Source: Actinacidiphila rubida (GTDB taxonomy: Bacteria > Actinomycetota > Actinomycetes > Streptomycetales > Streptomycetaceae). From it: DNA of 64,000 nucleotides. The DNA lies in assembly GCF_900110255.1 (NCBI RefSeq), contig NZ_FODD01000004.1:186001-250000 (forward strand), in the 5' to 3' direction. Shown one piece after another: positions 51,599 to 59,661 of the stretch (position 1 is the stretch's first letter; the number at the start of each line of letters is the position of its first letter). The position numbers were made by a program, and so were the translations under genes. The notes under the pieces are model-generated. The model was not told the origin of the DNA, did not search any database, and saw only the letters and a list, made by a program, of their open reading frames with translations.

Positions 51599-53218
51599 AT
51601 GCGGATGGGATGGCCGCGCCGTGTCTCGGCGCAGGTCCTGCTGATGCAGGTGGCGATCACCACGGGCGTGACCACGCTGACCGCGGGCCTGTTCCTCGCG
51701 CCGCTGGCCCACGAGATCGACCAGCAGGCGGAACAGCGCGCGCTGGCCATCGCGCAGAGCGTGGCCGCGGATCCGCAGATCGCCCGGGAGCTGGTGTCCA
51801 CGCGTCCGACGCCCGACGGCCCGGTGCAGGCGGAGGCCGAACGTGTCCGGAGCAGGACCCACGCGCTCTACGTGGTGGTCATGAACACCCAGGGCACCCG
51901 CTGGTCCCACACCGACACCTTCCAGATCGGCCACGTCGTCTCGACCGACCCCCGCGAGGCGCTGAACGGCCGGGACGTGATGCAGATCGACAGCGGGACG
52001 CTGGGGCGCAGCGCGCGGGGGAAGGTCCCGCTGCGCGACGCGGACGACCGCATCATCGGCGCCGTCTCGGTCGGCATCCAGTACAGCAACGTGCGCAACC
52101 GGCTGGTCGCGATCGTGCCCAGCGTGCTGATGTACGCGGGCGCGGCGCTCGCGGTCGGCACCCTCGCCGCCTACTGGGCGTCGCGGCGGCTGCAGCGCGC
52201 CACTCACGGGCTGGCGTTCGCGGACATCTCCGCGCTGCTGGACGAGCGGGAGGCGATGCTGCACGGCATCCGCGAGGGGGTCGTGGCCCTCGACCCGCAG
52301 GGCAGGGTGCGGCTGGTCAACGACGAGGCGCAGCGGCTGCTGGGCCTGGACGGGGACGCGGCCGGGCGTCCGCTGGGCGAGCTGCTGCCGCCCGGGCGGA
52401 CCGCCGACGTGCTCGCCGGCCAGGCCGAGGGCGCCGACCTGCTGACCGTCAGCGAGGGCCGGGTGCTGGTCGCGAACCGGATGCCGACCGAGGACGGGGG
52501 CGCCGTGGTCACTCTGCGGGACCGCACGGAACTCGAACTCCTCGGGCGGGAGCTGGACTCCACGCACGGCCTGCTGGACGCGCTGCGCGCGCAGGACCAC
52601 GAGCACGCCAACCGGCTGCACACCGTGCTGGGCCTGCTGGAGCTGGGCCTGACCGACGCGGCCGCGGAGTACGTCGCGGAGGTCGCCGACACGCAGCGCG
52701 CCTCCGCGGAGGAGGTCGCCGACCGGGTGCACGTACCGCTGCTGTCGGCGCTGCTGGTCGGGAAGGCGGCGATCGCCGCGGAGCGCGGGGTGACGTTGCG
52801 GATCTCGCAGGCCACCTGGCTGCCGGACCGGGTGGTCGACCCGCGGGACCTGGTGACGGTGCTGGGCAACCTGATCGACAACGCGCTCGACGCGGCTGCC
52901 TCGGCGGTCGAGGTGGAGCTGCGGGCGGAGCGCACCACGCTGGTGCTGCGGGTGAGCGACGACGGCCCGGGGGTTCCGCCGGAGCTGCGGGAGCGGATCT
53001 TCACCGAGGGCTGGAGCACCAAGCAGTCCCCGGCGCACCGCGGGCGGGGCCTGGGCCTGGCGCTGGTGCGGCGGCTGGCCGAGCGGTTCGGCGGAATGGC
53101 GCGGGTCGGCGCCCGGGCGGGCGGCGGCGCGGTGTTCACCGTGGTGCTCCCCGAGGCGCTGGCGTCGGAGGAGTTCGCCGCGGAGCTGACCGCGGCCGTG
53201 CCGGGAGGGGCGCGATGA
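51599..53218 (+). CDS. Sensor histidine kinase, CitA/DcuS type
   Basis: The 539-residue kinase has a first membrane segment (about 12-33), an extracytoplasmic PDC/PAS sensor (about 38-170), a second segment (about 175-195), a cytoplasmic PAS (about 215-310), and a histidine region with DHEHANRLH (likely phosphorylated His334), followed by an HATPase domain (NLIDNALDAA; DDGPGVPPE; GRGLGLALV). CitA/DcuS proteins sense citrate or C4-dicarboxylates. GGAGGG precedes the ATG. Its stop overlaps the response regulator ATG. It is divergent from the ABC importer. Confidence 0.93.
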   Translation: MRMGWPRRVSAQVLLMQVAITTGVTTLTAGLFLAPLAHEIDQQAEQRALAIAQSVAADPQIARELVSTRPTPDGPVQAEAERVRSRTHALYVVVMNTQGTRWSHTDTFQIGHVVSTDPREALNGRDVMQIDSGTLGRSARGKVPLRDADDRIIGAVSVGIQYSNVRNRLVAIVPSVLMYAGAALAVGTLAAYWASRRLQRATHGLAFADISALLDEREAMLHGIREGVVALDPQGRVRLVNDEAQRLLGLDGDAAGRPLGELLPPGRTADVLAGQAEGADLLTVSEGRVLVANRMPTEDGGAVVTLRDRTELELLGRELDSTHGLLDALRAQDHEHANRLHTVLGLLELGLTDAAAEYVAEVADTQRASAEEVADRVHVPLLSALLVGKAAIAAERGVTLRISQATWLPDRVVDPRDLVTVLGNLIDNALDAAASAVEVELRAERTTLVLRVSDDGPGVPPELRERIFTEGWSTKQSPAHRGRGLGLALVRRLAERFGGMARVGARAGGGAVFTVVLPEALASEEFAAELTAAVPGGAR

Positions 53219-53913
53219 TCGAGGTCCTGGTCGTGGACGACGACTTCCGCGTCGCCGAGATCAACTCGGCGTACGTGGCCAAGGTCCCGGGCTTCCGGGT
53301 GGCGGCCCGCGCCCACACCGCGGCGCACGCCCTCGCCACCCTGGAGCGCACCCGCGTCGACCTGGTGCTGCTCGACCACTACCTGCCGGACGAGACGGGC
53401 CTGACGCTCGTCCGCCGGATGCGCCAGCTCGGCCACCACGCCGACGTGATCATGGTGACGGCCGCCAGGGACGTGGCGACGGTCCAGGCCGCGATGCGGC
53501 TCGGCGCCCTGCAGTACCTGGTCAAGCCCTTCGGCTTCGCGGGCCTGCGGGCCAAGCTCGACGGCTACGCGGCGCTGCGCCGCACCGTGGACGGCGTGGC
53601 CGGCGGGGGCGGCGGCGAGGCCGGGCAGGAGCAGGTCGACCGGATCTTCGGGGCACTGCGCAGCGCGGCCGCCTCCCCGGCGTCACTGCCCAAGGGGCAC
53701 TCGGCGCCGACCGCGGAGCTGATCCGCCGGGTGCTGCGGGAGGCGGCCGGCGCGCTGTCGGCGCACGAGGTCGCGGAGCGGGCGGGGCTCAGCCGGTCCA
53801 CCGCGCAGCGCTACCTCAAGCATCTGGAGGAGGCCGGGCGGGTACGGCTGACCCTGAAGTACGGGGACACGGGGCGCCCGGAGCACCTGTACGCGTGGGC
53901 CCCGCCGGCCTGA
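53215..53913 (+). CDS. Response regulator, CitB/DcuR type
   Basis: The 232-residue protein has an N-terminal receiver (phospho-acceptor Asp54 in LVLLDHYLPD; acidic DDD at 8-10; lysine in KPFGF) and a C-terminal helix-turn-helix of the CitB type (LSAHEVAERAGLSRSTAQRYLKHLE). The ATG overlaps the kinase stop (ATGA). Such systems usually switch on a di- or tricarboxylate transporter; no such transporter is adjacent except the acetate-symporter operon downstream on the opposite strand. The target is unproven. Confidence 0.94.
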   Translation: MIEVLVVDDDFRVAEINSAYVAKVPGFRVAARAHTAAHALATLERTRVDLVLLDHYLPDETGLTLVRRMRQLGHHADVIMVTAARDVATVQAAMRLGALQYLVKPFGFAGLRAKLDGYAALRRTVDGVAGGGGGEAGQEQVDRIFGALRSAAASPASLPKGHSAPTAELIRRVLREAAGALSAHEVAERAGLSRSTAQRYLKHLEEAGRVRLTLKYGDTGRPEHLYAWAPPA

Positions 53914-53951
53914 GCCGGCGGAGCCCGTCCCGCGTGCGGCGTGCGGGGGCC

Positions 53952-55610
53952 TCAGGCGGCGCCGGCGCCGGTGAGGGAGCGCACCTCGGTCTCCGCGTAG
54001 GTGGCCTCGTCGGCGGGCTCGCGCGAGGTGACGGTGCCGAGCCAGCCGGCCAGGAAGCCCAGCGGGATGGACACCAGCCCGGGGTTCTCCAGCGGGAAGA
54101 CGTGGAAGTCCACGCCGGACAGCAGCGCGTCCGGCCGCCCCGACACCACCGGCGAGAGCACCACCAGCACCAGCGCGGGCACCAGGCCCCCGTACACCGA
54201 CCAGACGGCGCCGCGGGTGGTGAAACGGTGCCAGAACAGCGAGTACAGCAGCGCCGGGAGGTTCGCGGAGGCGGCCACCGCGAAGGCCAGGCCGACCAGG
54301 AAGGCCACGTTCTGGTCCTGCGCGAGCAGGCTCAGCGCGATGGCGACCGCGCCGATGCCGACCGCGGCGAACCGCGCGACCCGCACCTCTCCGTGCCCCA
54401 ACTCGGCTTCCGCGGAGGGCTTCTTCTCGCCGGCGGCCACCTTGGCCCGGCGCCAGGTGGCGTACAGGTCGTGCGCCACCGACGCCGAGGAGGCCAGGGT
54501 GATGCCCGCGACCACCGCCAGGATCGTCGCGAACGCCACGGCACCCACCACGGCGAACAGCACCGTGCCGCCGGTGGTGCCGGCGCCACCGCCCAGCGCC
54601 TCCGCGAGCAGCGGGACCGCCGTGTTGCCCGCGGCGTTGGAGTCGCGCACCGTGTCCGAACCCACGACGGCGGCCGCGCCGAACCCGAGCACGATCGTCA
54701 TCAGGTAGAACACCCCGATCAGCCCGATCGCCCAGACCACCGACCGGCGGGCGGAGCGCGCGGTCGGCACCGTGTAGAAGCGCGACAGGATGTGCGGCAG
54801 TCCCGCGGTGCCGAGCACCAGTGCCAGACCGAGACTGATGAAGTCCAGCCGGCTGGTCCAGCTCCCGCCGTACTTGAGCCCCGGGTCCAGGAACGCCCGT
54901 CCGTGGCCGCTGTGATCCGCCGCCGTGTTCAGCAATCGCCCGAAGTCACCGTGGAAGCGCAGCAGGACCAGTACGGTCAGCGCGATCGTCCCGCCGATGA
55001 GCAGCACGGTCTTGACGATCTGGATCCAGGTGGTGGCCCGCATCCCGCCGAACGACACGTAGACCACCATCAGCGCGCCGACGCCCACCACCGTCCACGT
55101 GCGGGCCGTCCCGCTGTCGCTGCCGCCGAGCAGCACCCCGACCAGGCTGCCCGCGCCGACCATCTGCGCCACCAGGTACAGGATCGACACGGTGACCGAG
55201 GCGGTACCGGCGGCGATCCGCACCGGCCGGCGGCGCATCCGCGCGGCCAGCACGTCGGCCAGCGTGTACCGCCCGCAGTTGCGGACGAGTTCGGCCACCA
55301 GCATCAGCACGACGAGCCACGCCACGAGGAAGCCCACCGAGTACAGCAGCCCGTCGTACCCGAACAGCGCGATCAGTCCCGAGATGCCGAGGAACGACGC
55401 CGCGGACATATAGTCCCCGGCGATCGCGAAGCCGTTCTCCATGGGCGTGAACAGCCGCCCGCCCGCGAAGAACTCCTCCGACGAGCTCCGCCGCCGTCCC
55501 GCCCACACCGTGATCGCCAGCGTCGCCGTCACGAACACGGTGAACAGCAGCACCGCCAGCCCGTGCCGCTCCCCGGCCGCCTGCGCGAGCAGCGGCCCCC
55601 CGCCCCTCAA
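53952..55610 (-). CDS. actP: Cation/acetate symporter (SSS family)
   Basis: The protein of 552 residues has 13 predicted helices of the sodium/solute symporter family and typical ActP motifs (FAGGRLFTPMENGFAIAGDY; SAASFLGISGLIALFGYDG). It imports acetate or other short monocarboxylates. No ATG or GTG fits the family N-terminus; a TTG at 55610, overlapping the DUF485 gene stop (TTGA), gives the expected length, so it is taken as the start. The pairing with a DUF485 gene matches the acs-yjcH-actP arrangement of enterobacteria. Confidence 0.88.
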   Translation of the reverse strand: MRGGGPLLAQAAGERHGLAVLLFTVFVTATLAITVWAGRRRSSSEEFFAGGRLFTPMENGFAIAGDYMSAASFLGISGLIALFGYDGLLYSVGFLVAWLVVLMLVAELVRNCGRYTLADVLAARMRRRPVRIAAGTASVTVSILYLVAQMVGAGSLVGVLLGGSDSGTARTWTVVGVGALMVVYVSFGGMRATTWIQIVKTVLLIGGTIALTVLVLLRFHGDFGRLLNTAADHSGHGRAFLDPGLKYGGSWTSRLDFISLGLALVLGTAGLPHILSRFYTVPTARSARRSVVWAIGLIGVFYLMTIVLGFGAAAVVGSDTVRDSNAAGNTAVPLLAEALGGGAGTTGGTVLFAVVGAVAFATILAVVAGITLASSASVAHDLYATWRRAKVAAGEKKPSAEAELGHGEVRVARFAAVGIGAVAIALSLLAQDQNVAFLVGLAFAVAASANLPALLYSLFWHRFTTRGAVWSVYGGLVPALVLVVLSPVVSGRPDALLSGVDFHVFPLENPGLVSIPLGFLAGWLGTVTSREPADEATYAETEVRSLTGAGAA

Positions 55611-56077
55611 CGCACCCGCTCCTGCCCCGTCCTCGTGGCCAGCGACCACCGCAGGTCCAGTGCCAGCCGGTCCCGCCGCGTCCGCGCGTGCCGGGCGTAC
55701 GCCCACGTCAGCAGGAACGTCGTGGCGAACTGCGCCAGCCCCGCGACCATCGCCACATTGAGCCCGCCGCCCACCTGATGGGCCATCAGGCGCGGTGCGG
55801 TCGTCGCCGCCACCAGGTACAGCAGGTACCAGAGCAGGAACGCCGCGGTCATCGGGAAGACGAACCGCCGGTAGCGGTCGCGCACCTCACGGAACGCCGC
55901 GCTGTCCTGCACCTCCAGGTAGGCCGACGCCCGACCGTCCGCGGCCGGCTCCGCCTCGGGGTGCGGCGGCCGCGGGGCGGCCTGCTGCTCCGGCACCCAC
56001 AGGCCGGTCCCGGCCGCGTCGTGCCAGGGGTCGTCCATCCGCAGCGGCCCCTGGTCGCCCCCGTCGTCGTTGTCCAC
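55607..56077 (-). CDS. DUF485 (YjcH-like) membrane protein
   Basis: The 156-residue protein has two membrane segments (about 75-97 and 105-127) of the DUF485 type, preceded by a longer Pro/Ala-rich cytoplasmic N-terminus than in E. coli YjcH. It is always found beside acetate or solute symporter genes and probably modulates them. The GTG start at 56077 is weak in its ribosome-binding site. Its stop overlaps the symporter TTG, indicating translational coupling. Confidence 0.87.
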   Translation of the reverse strand: MDNDDGGDQGPLRMDDPWHDAAGTGLWVPEQQAAPRPPHPEAEPAADGRASAYLEVQDSAAFREVRDRYRRFVFPMTAAFLLWYLLYLVAATTAPRLMAHQVGGGLNVAMVAGLAQFATTFLLTWAYARHARTRRDRLALDLRWSLATRTGQERVR

Positions 56078-56172
56078 CGAGCTCTCCTCGTTCCACCGGC
56101 CGGCCGGCCGATGCGCCCAATCATGGACAGAGCGGGAAGATCCAGGTCCAACAAGCCGATACCTTCACCTCA

Positions 56173-56832
56173 TCAGGTGATGCCGTGCCGGTAGGCGTAA
56201 CCGACGGCCTGCGCGCGGTCCCGGACGCCGGTCTTCGCGAACAGGTTGTTGATGTGTGTCTTGACCGTCGCCATGCTCACGTGCAGCCGCCCGGCGATCT
56301 CCGTGTTGGACAGCCCGTCCGCCACCAGTGCCAGCACCTCCGCCTCTCGCGCCGTCAGCCCGTCCGGCAGTTCGCGGGAGGCCGTCTCCCCCGGCCTGCC
56401 CGGCAGTCGGCCGCCCGCGGACAGCGCGTCCAGCACCCGGCTCTGCACCGCGGGCGACAGACCCGCGCCGCCGGCGGTGACGTCCGCGATGGCCCGGGCG
56501 ATCTCGTCCCCGCCCGCGTCCTTCGTCAGATACCCCCGCGCCCCGGCCCGCAGCGCCGGGAACAGGTCGCCGTCGTCCGCGTAGGTGGTGAGCACCACCA
56601 CCTGCGTGCCCGGGTGCTCGGCCCGGATCCGCCGGGTCGCCTCCACGCCGTCGCAGCGCGGCATCCTCAGGTCCATCAGCACCACGTCCGGCCGCTGTTC
56701 CGCCACCAGCCGCACCGCCTCCTCTCCGTCCGCCGCCGCCCCGACCACGTCGATGTCGGGCAGCAGCCCCAGCAGCATCACGATCCCCTCGCGAACGATC
56801 GTCTGATCGTCCGCGACCACCACCCGCGTCAT
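56173..56832 (-). CDS. Response regulator, NarL/LuxR type
   Basis: The 219-residue protein has a receiver domain (Asp54 in VVLMDLRMP) and a C-terminal LuxR helix-turn-helix (LTAREAEVLALVADGLSNTEI; SMATVKTHINNLFAKTGV). The ATG overlaps the stop of the kinase gene upstream (ATGA), so the two are made together. Its targets are unknown; the short membrane protein at the start of the operon is the likeliest sensed or regulated partner. Confidence 0.95.
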   Translation of the reverse strand: MTRVVVADDQTIVREGIVMLLGLLPDIDVVGAAADGEEAVRLVAEQRPDVVLMDLRMPRCDGVEATRRIRAEHPGTQVVVLTTYADDGDLFPALRAGARGYLTKDAGGDEIARAIADVTAGGAGLSPAVQSRVLDALSAGGRLPGRPGETASRELPDGLTAREAEVLALVADGLSNTEIAGRLHVSMATVKTHINNLFAKTGVRDRAQAVGYAYRHGIT

Positions 56833-57983
56833 GCGGGCACCCGCAGGCGCACCACGAAGCCCTCCTCCACCGGTCCGGCGTCCAGCGCGCCGCCCAGCAG
56901 TTCGGCGCGCTCCCGCATCCCCCGAAGACCGTAGCCTGCGCCGGACGCCCCCAGAGAGTTGTCCACAGGCGTCTTGCCGCCGTAGTCCCGGAACTCCAAC
57001 TCCACCTCTTCGGGGCGGTACTCCAGCCGCAGCGCGACCCTGGCCCCAGGCGCGTGCTTGCGCACGTTGGTCATGGCCTCCTGCGCCACCCTGCGCACCG
57101 CCAGCCCCGCCTCGGGCGCCAGCCCGCGGGACTCCCCCTTCACCTCCAGCCGCGCCCCCTCCGCCGCGATCAGCTCCCGCAGGAACTCCTCCACCGGCGC
57201 CATCTCGCCGCGCAGCGCCGACAGCGCCTGCCGCGTCTCGGCCAGCCCCTCGCGGGCCATCCGCCGGGCGGCCACGATCCGCTCCAGGACCATCTCCCGG
57301 TCCGCGCCCCGCTCGACGAGCAGCCGCGTCGCCTCCAGGTGCACGGTCTGCGCCGACAGGCTGTGCGCGAGCACGTCGTGTATCTCCCGCGCGATCCTGG
57401 CCCGTTCGGCCAGCGTGGCCGACTCGGCCTCGGCCGCCCGGGCGGCCCTCTCCTGGGCCAGCATCCGCTGCGTGCTGCCGCGCGCCTCGGCGTCCAGCCG
57501 CATCGTGTAGCCGCCGAGCACCAGGCCGAGCGCGGTGAGCGTGACCACCAGCCAGTTGCCCCCGCCGCCGAGCAGCCCGAACCCGGTCAGCGACCCGGCC
57601 GCGAGGGGAGCCGCCGCCGCCAGCGGCAGCCGCTGGACCGACAGGATCGTGCACCCGCACCACAGGATGCTGCCGGCCACGTCCCCGCCCAGCGCGTGGG
57701 AGACCACTCCCCCGGCCATCAGCAGCAGCATCAGGCCGACGGACGGCCACAGCAGGTGCCGCAGCGTCGTCCGGAAGTACGCCCACACCACGGCGAAGGC
57801 GACGAGCACCCCGATGACCGCGCCGAACGTCTCCCACGCGCCGAGCCCGCCCCGCGCGGTGACACCCCACACGGCCGCACCCGCCAGGATCACGCGCACG
57901 CCGCGGCCGACGCCGCGCCGCGCCTGCGAGCGGCCGGCCCGGGACAGTGCCTCCCGCGACGGCCAGGTCGTCCAACCCGTCAT
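56829..57983 (-). CDS. Sensor histidine kinase, NarL-partner (HisKA_3) type
   Basis: The 384-residue kinase has five or six N-terminal membrane helices (about 30-155), a dimerisation/phosphorylation helix with REIHDVLAHSLSA, and a short HATPase domain (AQEAMTNVRKHA; GYGLRGMRERAELLGG). No extracellular sensor domain is present, so it may sense a membrane signal. The ATG overlaps the stop of the upstream membrane protein (ATGA), and its own stop overlaps the response regulator start. Confidence 0.94.
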   Translation of the reverse strand: MTGWTTWPSREALSRAGRSQARRGVGRGVRVILAGAAVWGVTARGGLGAWETFGAVIGVLVAFAVVWAYFRTTLRHLLWPSVGLMLLLMAGGVVSHALGGDVAGSILWCGCTILSVQRLPLAAAAPLAAGSLTGFGLLGGGGNWLVVTLTALGLVLGGYTMRLDAEARGSTQRMLAQERAARAAEAESATLAERARIAREIHDVLAHSLSAQTVHLEATRLLVERGADREMVLERIVAARRMAREGLAETRQALSALRGEMAPVEEFLRELIAAEGARLEVKGESRGLAPEAGLAVRRVAQEAMTNVRKHAPGARVALRLEYRPEEVELEFRDYGGKTPVDNSLGASGAGYGLRGMRERAELLGGALDAGPVEEGFVVRLRVPA

Positions 57984-58459
57984 GAGACCGCAGGGTACGA
58001 CGCGTGCCCGCGCTGGGCCCGCAGCACCAGCACACCGCCCCGTACCAGCAACGTTCCGGCGACGGCCAGCAGCAGTGAGCCGGTGTGCTGGTGGATGCCC
58101 GTCCCGGCGGCTGCCGCGTACAGGCCGACGCGTATCGCGATGCCGAGCACCCACACGGCGATCGTGGCCCTGGTGCCCTGGGCCCAGACCGCGCCGTCCG
58201 TGCCGGTCCACATCCGGGTGGTGCCCGCCCACGCCAGGCCCATGACGGCGCCCACCGCCAGCTCGGCACCGAGCAGGGCTATGGAGGCGTCCCGGTGCGC
58301 GCCGTCGATCAACCCGCCGTCCCGCACCGCGACCACGGCCAGCACGACCGGCAGCAGCCACCAGCGGCCGCCCGTGGCGACGCGCCGCGGCCTGACCTGC
58401 CGCACGATCACCACGCCGATGACCGCGACGATCACCAGGGCATTGACGAGACCGGACAT
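57980..58459 (-). CDS. Small integral membrane protein (DUF1453-like), first gene of the kinase operon
   Basis: The 159-residue protein has four predicted membrane segments separated by short loops, with a basic patch RQVRPRRVATGGRWW after the first, similar to DUF1453/CcdC-type proteins seen next to NarL-type kinases in actinomycetes. GGAGGCGTCCGTC precedes the ATG. Its stop overlaps the kinase ATG. A function as an accessory sensor is inferred only from the coupling. Confidence 0.82.
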   Translation of the reverse strand: MSGLVNALVIVAVIGVVIVRQVRPRRVATGGRWWLLPVVLAVVAVRDGGLIDGAHRDASIALLGAELAVGAVMGLAWAGTTRMWTGTDGAVWAQGTRATIAVWVLGIAIRVGLYAAAAGTGIHQHTGSLLLAVAGTLLVRGGVLVLRAQRGHASYPAVS

Positions 58460-58528
58460 GACGGACGCCTCCGAAGCGTGAGCCGATGATTCCCAACGCC
58501 CTCAAATCTAGAGAAACTCGCAGGTCAG

Positions 58529-58552
58529 CGGATCAAGCCACGGGTTGATCCG
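58529..58552. promoter_or_regulatory. Inverted repeat in the divergent kinase/lspA gap
   Basis: CGGATCAA-N8-TTGATCCG has perfect 8-bp arms, 70 bp upstream of the membrane-protein/kinase operon. It may be an operator for that operon's response regulator or for lspA. The neighbouring CCACCCACGGGTGG is a second small palindrome. The 241-bp gap contains no gene. Confidence 0.45.
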
Positions 58553-58700
58553 GAGAGGGGGCCGGCTCTCCACCCACGGGTGGACGCCGCCCGGCGGGGA
58601 CCCGGCCCGCCTGCCTGACGGGATGCCGCGGGCGCTCCGCGGTTCACCGCGGCCGCCGCGTACGCTCGACGGGGGACGGGGCAAGGACCCGGAGGTGGGC

Positions 58701-59456
58701 GTGCGAACGATCAGGGGAGCGCGTGCTGCGCGTGCGGCACGCGCCGTGCGCGCGACGGCGCGGCGGGGAGCGGGGCGAACGGCGCCGGCGTCGACGTCGA
58801 CGTCGCAGGCGGAGGCGGAGGCGGACCTCTCGGCGGCGGCGAGTGACGGGACGGCCGCGGGCTCGTCATCGTCGTCCGGACCTGCTGCGGCTGCGGCTCC
58901 AGCCACGGTCCCGGCTCCGGCAGCTGTACCGGTGTCGACGGCTGTACCGGTGTCGGCCGCGGCCGGACGGCGGACGGCTCTGCTGTGGGCGACGGCCGCG
59001 GCGGGACTCGCCGTCGACCAGAGCACGAAGGCGATCGCCGCGGTGACCGTCGAGGGCCATGACCCGGTGCACGCGCTCGGCGGCGCCGTGACGTTCACCG
59101 CCCTGCGCAACTCGGGCGCGGCCGGCTCCTTCGCGCCCCACGCCACCCTCGTGTTCACCGTCCTCGCGCTGGGCGTCGTCGCGTTCATCGCCCGGGTCGC
59201 GCGGTCGGTGCAGCGTCCCGGCTGGGCCGTCGGCCTCGGCCTGATCTTCGCGGGCGCCGGCGGCAACCTCACCGACCGTCTGTTCCGCACCCCGGGCTTC
59301 GGCCGCGGCGCGGTCCTGGACTTCATCCAGGTCGGCCACTCCGGCGTGTTCAACCTCGCCGACCAGTGCGTGACCGCGGGCGCCGCGGTGGTGCTCGTCC
59401 AGGCGATGCGCGGGGTCCCCATGCGCGCCAAGTCCCCCGAATTCGGGCACCCCTGA
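58701..59456 (+). CDS. lspA: Lipoprotein signal peptidase II with an Ala-rich N-terminal extension
   Basis: The 251-residue protein has the LspA core in its last 160 residues: four membrane helices, LAVDQSTKAIA near the first, and the two catalytic aspartates in GGNLTDRLF and FNLADQCV. It removes signal peptides from prolipoproteins at the membrane. The GTG at 58701 follows GGAGG by 5 bases. The first 90 residues form an unusual Ala/Ser/Pro/Val-rich region without known domain, longer than in typical LspA proteins. The genome may have another lspA in the usual ileS neighbourhood, so this may be a second copy. Confidence 0.88.
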   Translation: MRTIRGARAARAARAVRATARRGAGRTAPASTSTSQAEAEADLSAAASDGTAAGSSSSSGPAAAAAPATVPAPAAVPVSTAVPVSAAAGRRTALLWATAAAGLAVDQSTKAIAAVTVEGHDPVHALGGAVTFTALRNSGAAGSFAPHATLVFTVLALGVVAFIARVARSVQRPGWAVGLGLIFAGAGGNLTDRLFRTPGFGRGAVLDFIQVGHSGVFNLADQCVTAGAAVVLVQAMRGVPMRAKSPEFGHP

Positions 59457-59513
59457 CCCACCCGGCGTCCGCCGCGCGTCGGCCCCGCACCCCGCTCCAC
59501 CCGCCGCACTCCC

Positions 59514-59572
59514 GGCCCGCCCGCACCACGCCCGAGCGCCCGGACCACGCCTGGCCCGCCCGCACCACGCCC
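59514..59572. repeat. 20-bp direct repeat, 39-bp period
   Basis: GGCCCGCCCGCACCACGCCC occurs at 59514-59533 and 59553-59572 in the 205-bp lspA-GlxA gap, with a third imperfect GGACCACGCC copy between them. Nothing else is seen apart from the lspA terminator. Confidence 0.75.
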
Positions 59573-59577
59573 AAACA

Positions 59578-59597
59578 CCCCCGGCCCCCTCCGGGGG
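59578..59597 (+). terminator. Hairpin after lspA
   Basis: CCCCCGG and CCGGGGG form 7-bp arms with a 6-base loop about 120 bp after lspA. It could end that transcript. Confidence 0.5.
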
Positions 59598-59649
59598 CGT
59601 TCCCGCTCGCGCGCCGCGTCGGCCGCGGCCCGTGCCGCCGGCGTCCGCG

Positions 59650-59655
59650 TAGGCT
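59650..59655 (+). promoter_or_regulatory. -10 element of a probable leaderless transcript
   Basis: TAGGCT ends 6 bases before the GTG of the GlxA-type gene, and no ribosome-binding site is visible. It matches the arrangement seen at 47470. Confidence 0.55.
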
Positions 59656-59661
59656 CGTGGC

